This document shows, piece by piece, positions 46,535 to 54,966 of a DNA stretch of 64,000 nt. Positions within the stretch are counted from its first letter, which is position 1. Each line of letters begins with the position of its first letter. The stretch is from positions 310,001 to 374,000 of the forward strand of contig NZ_BJOG01000001.1 in the NCBI RefSeq assembly GCF_006540085.1. Reading direction: 5' to 3'. Made by a program: the position numbers and the translations under genes. The DNA is from Microbacterium oxydans (GTDB taxonomy: Bacteria; Actinomycetota; Actinomycetes; Actinomycetales; Microbacteriaceae). The notes beneath the pieces were generated by a model. The model was not told the origin of the DNA. It was given only the letters and a program-made list of their open reading frames with translations, and made no database searches.

Positions 46535-46658
46535 GTCAGTCCTTCGAGGTGGGGTTTCCGTGCTCAGCCGCACGGGGCCCCTCCACCCCATCGAAGCGGG
46601 ATGACCGGGCGCTGACCTCCTGGCGACAGGAAGGTGAACTCCGTTCACGATGTCGCCC

Positions 46659-46745
46659 GGCCGAAACGGAGACCGACTGCGCGGGGAGCGGCGTGTCGAG
46701 GGATGGCGCGCCGGCGCGCGGACGGATGGTCTGGGTTTTCGCCGG
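46659..46745. repeat. 87-bp element, copy 2
   Basis: Starts GGCCGAAACGGAGAC and ends GTCTGGGTTTTCGCCGG; same length and orientation as copy 1. The central part can fold through GGCGTGTC and GGCGCGCC. It lies between the metallophosphatase start and cca. Confidence 0.7.
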
Positions 46746-46782
46746 GGCGGGAGACGGCCCCGGCGCGGACGGCTCGCCCCGG

Positions 46783-46788
46783 TACGCT
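46783..46788 (+). promoter_or_regulatory. Leaderless promoter of cca
   Basis: TACGCT ends 7 nt before the ATG at 46796, a standard actinobacterial leaderless arrangement. Confidence 0.55.
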
Positions 46789-46795
46789 GGAACCC

Positions 46796-48223
46796 ATGCT
46801 CAACATGGCTGACGGCCTCGCTCGTCTCGGTGCGCTCGCCGAGAACCCGGTCGTCCGCACCCTGGCGACTGCCTTCGACAAAGCGGGCTTCGACCTCGCG
46901 GTCGTCGGCGGTCCGGTGCGTGATGCCCTGCTCGGCCGTGACACGCACGATCTCGATTTCACGACGAACGCGTCCCCCGACGACATCCTGGCCATCGTCA
47001 CGCCCATCTCCACCGCGCAGTGGGACATCGGTCGCGCGTTCGGCACGATCGGCGCACGCGTGCAGCGTGAACAGGTCGAGATCACGACCTATCGCGCGGA
47101 CAGCTACGACGGCGTGACCCGCAAGCCCACCGTGGAGTTCGGCGACACCATCGACGGCGACCTCGTGCGCCGCGACTTCACCGTGAACGCCATGGCGCTG
47201 CAGGTGCCGTCCGTGAAGCTCGTCGACCCGACCGGCGGGGTGGAAGACCTCATCGCCGGCGTCCTGCGCACGCCGGCGGATCCTCGGGTGTCGTTCGGCG
47301 ACGACCCGCTCCGGATGCTGCGCGCCGCTCGCTTCAGCGCCCAGCTCGGCTTCCAGGTCGAGGAGGCGACGGCCGCGGCGATCACCGAGCTGCGCGAGAC
47401 GCTGAAGATCGTCAGCCCCGAGCGCGTCCAGTCCGAGCTGGTGCGCCTCATGCAGACCGACGACCCGGTGCGCGGCATCCGCGTGCTGGTGGACACCGGG
47501 CTGATCGACGAGTTCCTCCCCGAAGTGACCGAGCTGCGCCTCGAAGTCGACGAGCACCACCACCACAAGGATGTCTACGAGCACTCGCTGACCGTGCTCG
47601 CCCAGGCCATCGAGCTCGAGCACTCCCGTCATCCCGGAGCCGTACCGGATGTGCCGCTGCGCATCGCTGCGCTGTTGCACGATATCGGCAAGCCGCGCAC
47701 GCGCAAGCTCGAGGCCGGGGGCGTCGTCACGTTCCACCACCACGACGTCGTGGGTTCGCGCATGGCGCGCAAGCGGCTGCAGGCGCTGCGTTTCGACACC
47801 GAGACCACGAACGCCGTCGCCACGCTCATCGAGCTGCACCTGCGCTTCTTCGGCTACGCCGAGGGGGCGTGGACGGACGCAGCCGTGCGCCGCTACGTGC
47901 GCGACGCCGGCGACCTGCTGGAACGCCTGCACATCCTCACCCGTGCCGACGTGACCACACGGAACAAGCGCAAGGCCGGCCGTCTCGCGAGCGCGTACGA
48001 CGACATCGAGTCGCGCATCGCCGCGCTCCGCGAGCAGGAGGAGCTCGACGCCATCCGCCCGGAGCTCGATGGCAACCGCATCCAGCAGGTGCTCGGGATC
48101 GGACCGGGCCGCGAGGTCGGTGAGGCCTATCGGTTCCTGCTCGACCTACGCCTGGACGAGGGTGTGCTCGGTGCGGACGTCGCCGAGCAGCGACTGCGCG
48201 AGTGGTGGGCTGCGCGGGACTGA
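46796..48223 (+). CDS. cca: CCA tRNA nucleotidyltransferase
   Basis: A 475-residue class II nucleotidyltransferase with a C-terminal HD domain. The head has FDLAVVGGPVRDALLGRDTHDLDFTTNA (catalytic D-x-D in HDLDF), RRDFTVNAMAL and the RMLRAARFSAQLGF motif. The HD region contains DEHHHHKDVYEHSL and LLHDIGKPRT. It adds or repairs the 3' CCA of tRNAs (family name also poly(A) polymerase PcnA). The start ATG at 46796 fits the leaderless promoter; an ATG at 46805 is also possible. In many actinobacteria this gene is close to DUF6049-murJ; here an 18-kb accessory block intervenes. Confidence 0.95.
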   Translation: MLNMADGLARLGALAENPVVRTLATAFDKAGFDLAVVGGPVRDALLGRDTHDLDFTTNASPDDILAIVTPISTAQWDIGRAFGTIGARVQREQVEITTYRADSYDGVTRKPTVEFGDTIDGDLVRRDFTVNAMALQVPSVKLVDPTGGVEDLIAGVLRTPADPRVSFGDDPLRMLRAARFSAQLGFQVEEATAAAITELRETLKIVSPERVQSELVRLMQTDDPVRGIRVLVDTGLIDEFLPEVTELRLEVDEHHHHKDVYEHSLTVLAQAIELEHSRHPGAVPDVPLRIAALLHDIGKPRTRKLEAGGVVTFHHHDVVGSRMARKRLQALRFDTETTNAVATLIELHLRFFGYAEGAWTDAAVRRYVRDAGDLLERLHILTRADVTTRNKRKAGRLASAYDDIESRIAALREQEELDAIRPELDGNRIQQVLGIGPGREVGEAYRFLLDLRLDEGVLGADVAEQRLREWWAARD

Positions 48224-48313
48224 CCGCGCACGGTGACCACGCACAGTGACCGCGCTCGGTGGCCGCGCTCGGTGGCCGCGCTCGGTGGCCGCACTGTGGT
48301 GGCCGAACTGTGG
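48222..48313. repeat. Seven tandem 13-14-bp repeats after cca
   Basis: Units of the type GGCCGCGCTCGGT, drifting through GACCGCGCACGGT to GGCCGCACTGTGGT, fill the space between convergent cca and treZ. Three central copies are identical or nearly so. No coding function is apparent. Confidence 0.85.
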
Positions 48314-48317
48314 CGGC

Positions 48318-50069
48318 TCAGACCAGGGGCGAGGTCATGATCGCTGCACTGTCGGGCGGCAGCGTCACGAGCGAGTCCTCCCGACGGAACCCCGACGTGG
48401 AAAGCAGCACCCTGGTGCGGGCTCCCACGTCGAACGCCTGCGACGTCGATGCGAGGTTGACCACCACGGAGAGGTCTCCGCGGTCGATGCGGTAGACCCG
48501 CCGTTCGGGCGTGCCGTCGGTCTCTCGGACCTCCACCGCGGTGTGCGTGGAGTCGGGGTCGGTGAGGGCGGGCCACTCTCTTCGCAGCGTCACGAGGTCG
48601 CGGTACAGGGTGAGCATCCGCGCGTGCTCCGGATCGTCGAGCTCGCTCCAGTCGAGGTGGGAGCGGGCGAACGTGTCGGGGTCCTGTGGGTCGGGCACCG
48701 CATCCGGATCCCACCCCATGCGGGCGAACTCGGCGGTCCGCCCCTCGGCGACGGCGCGGCCGAGCTCGGGTTCGGGGTGCGAGGTGAAGAACTGCCAGGG
48801 GGTGGAGGCACCCCACTCCTCGCCCATGAAGAGCATCGGAGTGCCGGGGGCGGTGAGGGTCAGGACCGCAGCGACGGCCAGGCGATCCGGAGAGAGGGTG
48901 GCGGAGAGGCGGTCGCCTGCCGCGCGGTTGCCCACCTGATCGTGGTCCTGCGCGAAGGTCACGAGTCGCCACGTCGGCACTTCGGGTGGGATCGGCGCGC
49001 CGTGGGGGCGTCCGCGGAAGGACGAGAACGTGCCGTCATGGAAGAACCCGTGCTCGGTCACCTTCGCCAGGGCATTCTCTGCGGCGAAGTCGGCGTAGTA
49101 GCCGCCGGTCTCCCCCGTGAGGGCCACATGGACGGCGTGGTGCCAGTCGTCTGACCACTGCGCGGTCAGGCCGTAGCCACCGGCCTCACGGGGCAGGATG
49201 AGCGTCGGATCGTTGAGGTCGGACTCGGCGATCAGGGCGAGCGGACGATCGAGCTGCACCGACAGCGCGTCGACGCGTTCGGCGAGTTCGCGGAGGATGT
49301 GCACAGGGCTCTGATCGTGCAGAGCATGCACCGCATCGAGACGCAGCCCGTCGACATGGAAGTCCTGCAACCACATCAGGGCGTTGTCGAGGATGTAGTC
49401 GCGCACGGCCGGTTCGTCGAGGTTGACCGAGTCGCCCCACGCCGTGCTCTCGCCCTCGCGCAGGTAGGGGCCGAACAGGGGCAGGTAGTTGCCGCTCGGA
49501 CCGAGGTGGTTGTAGACCACGTCCTGCACCACGGCGAGCCCGTGCCCGTGCGCGGCATCCACGAACCGCTGGTACGCGGCAGGGCCCCCGTACGCCTCGT
49601 GCACCGCGTACCAGAGCACTCCGTCGTAGCCCCAGTTCCAGCGCCCGTTGAAGGCGTTGACCGGAAGCAGCTCGACGTGCGTGACCCCCAGCTGCACCAG
49701 GTGAGGCAGGCGCGTGATCGCGGCGTCGAGCGTCCCCTCCGGCATGAACGTGCCGAGGTGCAGCTCGTAGACCAGGCCTCCGGCGAGCTGCCGTCCCGCC
49801 CATCCCGCATCGCTCCAGGCGAAGTCGCCGACGTCGAACGCCGCGGATGCCGCGTGCACACCGTCGGGCTGTCGGCGAGAGCGCGGATCCGGCCGCAGCT
49901 CGGGATCGTCGTCGAGGAGGAACCCGTAGCGTTCGCCGGTTTCGAGCTCGTCGCCGGCTCGCCACCATCCGCCTGACGTCGGATCGAGATCGGTCTGCGT
50001 CGTGCTGCCGTGTCGAGAGGTTCGTCTCAGCCGCACCCTGCTCGCCTTCGGTGCCCAGACCTCGATCAT
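48318..50069 (-). CDS. treZ: Malto-oligosyltrehalose trehalohydrolase
   Basis: A 583-residue GH13 enzyme that releases trehalose from maltooligosyl-trehalose made by TreY. It has an N-terminal beta-sandwich (about 1-85) and a (beta/alpha)8 barrel with AVVQDVVYNHLG, the nucleophile Asp in VDGLRLDAVHALHD, the acid/base Glu in LIAESDLND and the third carboxylate in FAQDHDQVGNRA. A C-terminal beta domain ends the protein. The start ATG at 50069 overlaps the stop of a short upstream ORF (50066-50119). It is the last gene of the tre operon. Confidence 0.95.
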   Translation of the reverse strand: MIEVWAPKASRVRLRRTSRHGSTTQTDLDPTSGGWWRAGDELETGERYGFLLDDDPELRPDPRSRRQPDGVHAASAAFDVGDFAWSDAGWAGRQLAGGLVYELHLGTFMPEGTLDAAITRLPHLVQLGVTHVELLPVNAFNGRWNWGYDGVLWYAVHEAYGGPAAYQRFVDAAHGHGLAVVQDVVYNHLGPSGNYLPLFGPYLREGESTAWGDSVNLDEPAVRDYILDNALMWLQDFHVDGLRLDAVHALHDQSPVHILRELAERVDALSVQLDRPLALIAESDLNDPTLILPREAGGYGLTAQWSDDWHHAVHVALTGETGGYYADFAAENALAKVTEHGFFHDGTFSSFRGRPHGAPIPPEVPTWRLVTFAQDHDQVGNRAAGDRLSATLSPDRLAVAAVLTLTAPGTPMLFMGEEWGASTPWQFFTSHPEPELGRAVAEGRTAEFARMGWDPDAVPDPQDPDTFARSHLDWSELDDPEHARMLTLYRDLVTLRREWPALTDPDSTHTAVEVRETDGTPERRVYRIDRGDLSVVVNLASTSQAFDVGARTRVLLSTSGFRREDSLVTLPPDSAAIMTSPLV

Positions 50070-50119
50070 CGATACCCCGCCGTCATCGACACCCCGCCGT
50101 CATCGATACCCGCCGTCAC
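50066..50119 (-). CDS. Possible 17-codon coupling ORF before treZ
   Basis: GTG-initiated frame MTAGIDDGGVSMTAGYR. Its stop overlaps the treZ ATG (ATGA) and its GTG overlaps the stop of the preceding mini-ORF (GTGA). It is built from repeated ATGACGGCGGG units. Probably not a functional peptide; it may relay ribosomes from treY to treZ. Confidence 0.25.
   Translation of the reverse strand: MTAGIDDGGVSMTAGYR
50067..50116. repeat. Three 16-17-bp direct repeats at the treZ start
   Basis: Plus-strand units CATCGATACCCCGCCGT (50067-50083), CATCGACACCCCGCCGT (50084-50100) and CATCGATACCCGCCGT (50101-50116). On the minus strand each ends in ATG, and the last ATG is the treZ start codon. Confidence 0.85.
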
Positions 50120-50151
50120 CGTCGTGCCGTCATCGAGCACACGGATTTCAT
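50116..50151 (-). CDS. Possible 11-codon coupling ORF after treY
   Basis: ATG-initiated frame MKSVCSMTARR. Its ATG overlaps the treY stop (ATGA) and its stop overlaps the next GTG. Together with 50066-50119 it spans the whole treY-treZ gap. Confidence 0.25.
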   Translation of the reverse strand: MKSVCSMTARR

Positions 50152-52496
50152 CGGGCGAGCTCGAGCAGAGCCACCGGATACGTGTCCAGCAGCTCGGCCA
50201 GCCGGACCGGCCCCGGTCCGATGCGTCGGCCGGTCAGCAGGTCGGTGGCGGGGAGGTCGGGGCGCATCATGACAGTGTCGCCCCATCCTCCGCGGCGCGC
50301 CAGCCCCATCGGAAGACGGGTGGCCACGACGGTGATCCCTCCGCGATGAGCCGCGACAGCATGGTCGGCTGCCGCGCCCTCGACGACAGCGGGACGGTAG
50401 AACCGGAACAGCTCGGGGTTGTCTCGACGGGCCCGCAGTGCTCGCGACGTGACGAGCAGCTTCGCCCGCGCAGAGTCGTCGACGGCGGGGAGGATGCCCC
50501 GCGCGACCTCCGCGTCGAGCTCCGCGAGCATCCGCCTCCGCAGCTCGAAGTCGACCGGTCGACGGTTGTCGGGGTCGACGAGGGAGAGGTCCCACAGCTC
50601 CGTGCCCTGATACACGTCGGGGACGCCGGGCGCGGTGAGCTGCAGCAGCTTCGCGGAGAGCGAGTTGGAGCGGCCGGCCGCCAGGATCTCGTCCACGAAG
50701 CGTTCCAGGATCGGGGCGGCTTTGCCCTCGAGCGCCTGCGCGATCGTCGCGAGGCCCTCCTCGAACGGCGCATCCGGATGCTGCCAGGTCGTGGCCTCCG
50801 CGGCCTCGCGTGCCGCCTTGGTCGCATAGGCGAGGAAACGCTCGGAGGAGAGGGGCCACGCACCGACCGCCGCCTGCCAGAGCAGGGCATCCAGCGGACC
50901 GTGGCCGGTGGTCGCGATGGTGCGGAGTTCACCCAGCACCTCGGCCCAGCGCTCGGGGATCTCGGAGAGGACCGACAGTCGGGCGCGCACATCCTCCGAG
51001 CGCTTCGTGTCGTGCGTCGACAGCGTGGTCATCGAGTGGGGCCATGCGCCGAGCCTGGCGTTCTGCCGCCGATGGAAGTCGTCGACCGTCACGGCGGGGA
51101 TCGCGGGGTCGGCGCCCACCTCGGTGAGCGTTCCCAGTCGGGTCAAGCGGTAGAACGCGGTGTCCTCGACGCCCTTCGCCATCACCGCTCCAGTTACCTG
51201 TGGGAAGCGCTGCGCGACCTCGAGTCGGGGGTCGGACAGCAGCGGCTCGAGCTCGGCGAAGGCCGCCGAGAGGTCGGGGCGGCGTCGACGGGCCTCGGTG
51301 AACGCGACGCGCAGATGCTCGCGCCCCTCGGGGAGGTACGAGCGATAGACCGGGAAGCATGCCACGAGTTCAGCCAGGGCGTCATCGGCGTGCACGATCC
51401 CGTGGGGCAGAGTGCGCACGAGCCGGCGCACCTCCGCCTGCAGCAGCCCGTCGGCGATCATGCGCTTGGTGTCGTGGATCAGGTCAGGCCAGGCGGGGGC
51501 GGCCGGGAGCCCGGTCTCCGCACGCAGCCTCTCGTCGAGACTGTCGAGAGCGTCGACTCCCGCACGGTCGACGAAGAGCCGATCGATGTCGGCGAGAGCG
51601 TCGTATCCGGTCGTTCCATCGGTGCGCCACCACGCGGGCAGGGCTTCGCCCGGTTCGAGGATCTTCTCGACCAGCGTGTACGCCCGCCCCGTCGCGTCAG
51701 CCAGGCGCTCCAGATATCCGGTCGGATCGACGAGCCCGTCGGGGTGATCGACACGCAATCCGTCCGCGAGCCCGCTGCGGATCCATCGGATGATCTCGCG
51801 ATGCGACTCCGCGAAGACGTCCGGCAGCTCGACTCGGAGGCCGGCGAGCTCGGAGACGGCGAAGAACCGTCTGTAGTTGAGATTGGTGTTCTGCTCCTCC
51901 CAGTAGCGGAGGTCGTAATGCTGGGCGGCGAGCAGTGCGGGAAGGTCGTCGGCCAGCTGCGCCGTGCCGGGGGCGAGCGGCAGCACGTGCTCGAAGTACG
52001 TCAGCACCCCGTCGGGCGCGTCGGGTGCCGGGGTCGTGTCGACGGCGAAGAGGCGCTCGGTGATCGCCTGTTCCGGTGATGAGCCCAGGATCGGCAGGAT
52101 CAGACGCCCACCGCCGGCCGCCCAGTCGATGTCGAAGGCCGCCGCGACACGGGTCTCCCTCCCCAGACGCAGCACCTCCCACCACCAGGCGTTCTGGCGT
52201 GGGGCACCGACTCCCATGTGGTTGGGCACGATGTCGGCGAGGATCCCGAGCCCTGCGGCCCGAGCGGCGGCGGCGAAGCGCTCGAGTCCTTCCTCGCCTC
52301 CGCGCTCGGGGTCGACGCGTCCGTGGTCGACCACGTCGTAACCGTGGTTCGAGCCGCTGACCGCCGCGAGCACGGGGGAGAGGTACGCCCAGGAGACGCC
52401 GAGGTCGGCGAGGTAATCGGTCACCCCTGCCGCGGAGTCGAGGGGGAAATCGGCGGTGATCTGCAATCGGTAGGTGGAGAGCGGACGCAGGGTCAC
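50148..52496 (-). CDS. treY: Malto-oligosyltrehalose synthase
   Basis: A 782-residue GH13 enzyme that isomerises the terminal alpha-1,4 linkage of maltodextrin to the alpha,alpha-1,1 linkage of trehalose. It starts MTLRPLSTYRLQITADFPL; key motifs are ILADIVPNHMG, the nucleophile region DGLRVDHPDGLVDP, VEKILEPGEALP and STHDTKRSEDVRARL. The GTG at 52496 overlaps the treX stop (GTGA); the longer upstream frame is a shadow of treX. Length fits the family (700-800 residues). Confidence 0.95.
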   Translation of the reverse strand: MTLRPLSTYRLQITADFPLDSAAGVTDYLADLGVSWAYLSPVLAAVSGSNHGYDVVDHGRVDPERGGEEGLERFAAAARAAGLGILADIVPNHMGVGAPRQNAWWWEVLRLGRETRVAAAFDIDWAAGGGRLILPILGSSPEQAITERLFAVDTTPAPDAPDGVLTYFEHVLPLAPGTAQLADDLPALLAAQHYDLRYWEEQNTNLNYRRFFAVSELAGLRVELPDVFAESHREIIRWIRSGLADGLRVDHPDGLVDPTGYLERLADATGRAYTLVEKILEPGEALPAWWRTDGTTGYDALADIDRLFVDRAGVDALDSLDERLRAETGLPAAPAWPDLIHDTKRMIADGLLQAEVRRLVRTLPHGIVHADDALAELVACFPVYRSYLPEGREHLRVAFTEARRRRPDLSAAFAELEPLLSDPRLEVAQRFPQVTGAVMAKGVEDTAFYRLTRLGTLTEVGADPAIPAVTVDDFHRRQNARLGAWPHSMTTLSTHDTKRSEDVRARLSVLSEIPERWAEVLGELRTIATTGHGPLDALLWQAAVGAWPLSSERFLAYATKAAREAAEATTWQHPDAPFEEGLATIAQALEGKAAPILERFVDEILAAGRSNSLSAKLLQLTAPGVPDVYQGTELWDLSLVDPDNRRPVDFELRRRMLAELDAEVARGILPAVDDSARAKLLVTSRALRARRDNPELFRFYRPAVVEGAAADHAVAAHRGGITVVATRLPMGLARRGGWGDTVMMRPDLPATDLLTGRRIGPGPVRLAELLDTYPVALLELAR

Positions 52497-54667
52497 GACG
52501 CCGCCTGCCCGCTCTGGGCGCGGAGGGAGGCGTCGACCGAGTCGTCGGCGGCCTCCGGCACTCCGTCGATCTCCTGCAGCACCAGGGTCGCCTTGCCGTC
52601 GAGCGGGATGCCGTCCCCGGGCTCCAGCGCGCGATCCGCGGCCAGTTCGCCTGCGGTGTCGACGACGATCCGCCATTGCGCACCGTGGCGCTCGTCGGGG
52701 ATGACGAGGTCGATCGGCTCGTCGCCGCTGTTGAAGTAGACGAGGAAGTTCACGTCGGTGACGGGGCGCCCTCGCGAATCGTTCTCGCGGATGCCCTGTC
52801 CGTTGAGGAACATCCCCACGGAGCGCCCGAATCCGGAATCCCAGTCCTCCGGGGCCATCGGTCGGCCATCGGGGCGCAGCCAGACGACGTCGGGGATGCG
52901 GTCGTCGTCGGACCGGCCGGGGCGACCGTCGAAGAAGCGGCTGCGGCGGAAGGTGGGATGCTCACGGCGGAGTCGGGCCACGGCGGCGGTGAACTCGACG
53001 AGGGGCAGGTCGGCCGCCTCCCAGTCGATCCAGGTGAGCTCGTTGTCCTGCGCGTAGCCGTTGTTGTTGCCGTGCTGCGTGCGGCCGAGCTCGTCGCCGT
53101 GGGAGATCATCGGCACGCCCTGCGAGAGCAGCAGCGTGGCGAGGAAGTTCCGCTGCTGACGCGCGCGGCGCCGGTTGATGTCGATGTCGTCGGTCGGTCC
53201 CTCCGCGCCCATGTTGTCGGAGCGGTTGTGGGATTCGCCGTCGTTGTTGTCCTCGCCGTTCGCCTCGTTGTGCTTCTCGTTGTACGAGACGAGGTCGCGC
53301 AGGGTGAAGCCGTCGTGCGCAGTGACGAAGTTGATCGAGGCGACGGGTCGTCGGCCGGAGTGCTCGTACAGGTCGGCGGACCCGGTGAGGCGGGAGGCGA
53401 ACTCGCCGAGTGCCTGCGGCTCACCGCGCCAGAAATCGCGCACGGTGTCTCGGTACTTGCCGTTCCACTCCGTCCACTGCGGCGGGAAGTTGCCCACCTG
53501 GTAGCCCCCGGGGCCGATGTCCCACGGCTCGGCGATGAGCTTCACCTGCGAGACGATCGGGTCCTGCTGCACGAGCTCGAAGAACGCCGCGAGGCGGTCG
53601 ACGTCGTAGAACTCGCGGGCGAGGGTCGCCGCGAGGTCGAAGCGGAACCCGTCGACGTGCATCTCGGTCACCCAATAGCGCAGCGAGTCCATCAGCAGCT
53701 GCAGGGCATGCGGGTTGCCCGCGTTCAGACTGTTGCCCGTGCCGGTGTAGTCCGTGTAGTAGCGCTTGTCCTCTTCGAGTCGGTAGTACGCCTCGTTGTC
53801 GATACCGCGCATCGAGAGCGTCGGGCCGAGGTGGTTGCCCTCCGCGGTGTGGTTGTAGACCACGTCGAGGATGACCTCGATCCCGGCCTCGTGCAGGGTG
53901 CGCACCATCGCCCGGAACTCCTGCACCTGCTGGCCGTGCTCGCCCGTCGCGGAGTAGGTGTTGTGCGGGGCGAAGAACCCCAGGGTGTTGTAGCCCCAGT
54001 AGTTCGACAGCCCCTTCTCCTCGAGCACGGAGTCGTCGACGAACTGGTGCACGGGCATGAGCTCCAGCGCCGTGATGCCGAGGCGCTGGAGGTGTTCGAC
54101 CACGGCGGGGTGGGCGATGCCGGCGTAGGTGCCTCGGAGCTCTTCGGGGATGTCGGGATGCCGCTGGGTGAGGCCCTTCACGTGCGCCTCGTAGATCACG
54201 GTCTCGGCATAGGGGGTCTTCAGCGGTCGATCACCCGCCCATTCGAAGAAGGGATTGACCACGACGCTCTTGACCATCGCGGCCGCGGAGTCGTCGTCGT
54301 TGCGCGAGTCGGGATCGCCGAAGTCGTAGCCGAAGAGGGGCTGGCCCCAGTCCATCCGCCCGGCGACGGCCTTGGCGTACGGGTCGAGCAGCAGCTTGTT
54401 CGCGTTGAAGCGCTGCCCCTGGGCGGGGTCGTACGGTCCGTGCACGCGGTAGCCGTAGAGCTGCCCCGGCTGCACCGTGGGAAGGTAGCCGTGCCAGACG
54501 AACGCGTCCACCTCGGTGAGGGGCACGCGGGTCTCCGTGCCGTCCTCATCGAACAGGCACAGCTCGACACGCTCGGCGCCTTCGCTGAAGAGGGCGAAGT
54601 TCGTCCCCTGACCGTCGAAGGTCGCCCCGAGCGGATATGCGGTTCCGGGCCAGATCTCGCCGCTCAT
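52493..54667 (-). CDS. glgX: Glycogen debranching enzyme (isoamylase type, TreX/GlgX)
   Basis: A 724-residue GH13 debranching enzyme. It has an N-terminal CBM48 module (PLGATFDGQGTNFALFSEGAERVELCLFD, about 11-40) and a barrel with VILDVVYNHTAEG, nucleophile Asp in DGFRFDLAATL, acid/base Glu in LIAEPWDIG and FVTAHDGFTLRD. It removes side chains from glycogen so that TreY and TreZ can make trehalose. The ATG at 54667 overlaps the stop of the small upstream gene. Often named treX when in the tre cluster. Confidence 0.94.
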   Translation of the reverse strand: MSGEIWPGTAYPLGATFDGQGTNFALFSEGAERVELCLFDEDGTETRVPLTEVDAFVWHGYLPTVQPGQLYGYRVHGPYDPAQGQRFNANKLLLDPYAKAVAGRMDWGQPLFGYDFGDPDSRNDDDSAAAMVKSVVVNPFFEWAGDRPLKTPYAETVIYEAHVKGLTQRHPDIPEELRGTYAGIAHPAVVEHLQRLGITALELMPVHQFVDDSVLEEKGLSNYWGYNTLGFFAPHNTYSATGEHGQQVQEFRAMVRTLHEAGIEVILDVVYNHTAEGNHLGPTLSMRGIDNEAYYRLEEDKRYYTDYTGTGNSLNAGNPHALQLLMDSLRYWVTEMHVDGFRFDLAATLAREFYDVDRLAAFFELVQQDPIVSQVKLIAEPWDIGPGGYQVGNFPPQWTEWNGKYRDTVRDFWRGEPQALGEFASRLTGSADLYEHSGRRPVASINFVTAHDGFTLRDLVSYNEKHNEANGEDNNDGESHNRSDNMGAEGPTDDIDINRRRARQQRNFLATLLLSQGVPMISHGDELGRTQHGNNNGYAQDNELTWIDWEAADLPLVEFTAAVARLRREHPTFRRSRFFDGRPGRSDDDRIPDVVWLRPDGRPMAPEDWDSGFGRSVGMFLNGQGIRENDSRGRPVTDVNFLVYFNSGDEPIDLVIPDERHGAQWRIVVDTAGELAADRALEPGDGIPLDGKATLVLQEIDGVPEAADDSVDASLRAQSGQAAS

Positions 54668-54966
54668 CCGGCGACGGTGTGGTTGCGGGTGCCGGCTGCC
54701 ATGGCATCGACGATACTCACTGCACGCTCGAAATCGTAGACCTGCGCGACCTCCACCGAGCGGGGATACGGGTGGCCCAGATAGCAGACGAAAAGCGGTG
54801 GCACGACGTCGATGTAGCCGACGGGACGATCGTGGCTGACGACGTAGCGGTCGAAGCCGACGCGCTCGCACACGGCTTCGACCGCGGGCCGGTGAGCCGG
54901 GCTGTCGGCGGGGTGCGCGGAGGCGTGGCGGGCAGAGCCAGTGGGGGTGGGGGTTCGGACGTTCAT
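54664..54966 (-). CDS. Small hypothetical protein heading the tre operon
   Basis: A 100-residue protein of unknown function. A variable Pro/Thr/Ala N terminus (about 1-35) precedes a compact region, ERVGFDRYVVSHDRPVGYIDVVPPLFVCYLGHPYPRSVEVAQVYDFERAVSIVDAM, which looks like a single small alpha/beta domain. No membrane segment or catalytic motif is recognisable. The ATG at 54966 has a perfect AGGAGG 5 nt upstream. Its stop overlaps the glgX start (ATGA), so it is co-translated with the trehalose enzymes and may modulate them (inference). Confidence 0.7.
   Translation of the reverse strand: MNVRTPTPTGSARHASAHPADSPAHRPAVEAVCERVGFDRYVVSHDRPVGYIDVVPPLFVCYLGHPYPRSVEVAQVYDFERAVSIVDAMAAGTRNHTVAG

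Noticed and set aside
43538..46615. 1025-codon plus-strand open frame opposite the metallophosphatase
   Set aside because: It has no recognisable domain and mirrors the codon bias of the strongly supported minus-strand gene.
46535..47932. Extension of the metallophosphatase frame far upstream (to 1326 codons)
   Set aside because: It would run antisense through cca; the ATG at 46534 gives a proper signal peptide.
48222..50116. CRISPR array or toxin-antitoxin repeats
   Set aside because: The tandem repeats at 48222-48313 and 50067-50116 have 13-17-bp units with no spacers, and no cas genes are present.
52676..54739. 687-codon plus-strand frame opposite glgX
   Set aside because: Antisense shadow of a gene with full GH13 motifs.
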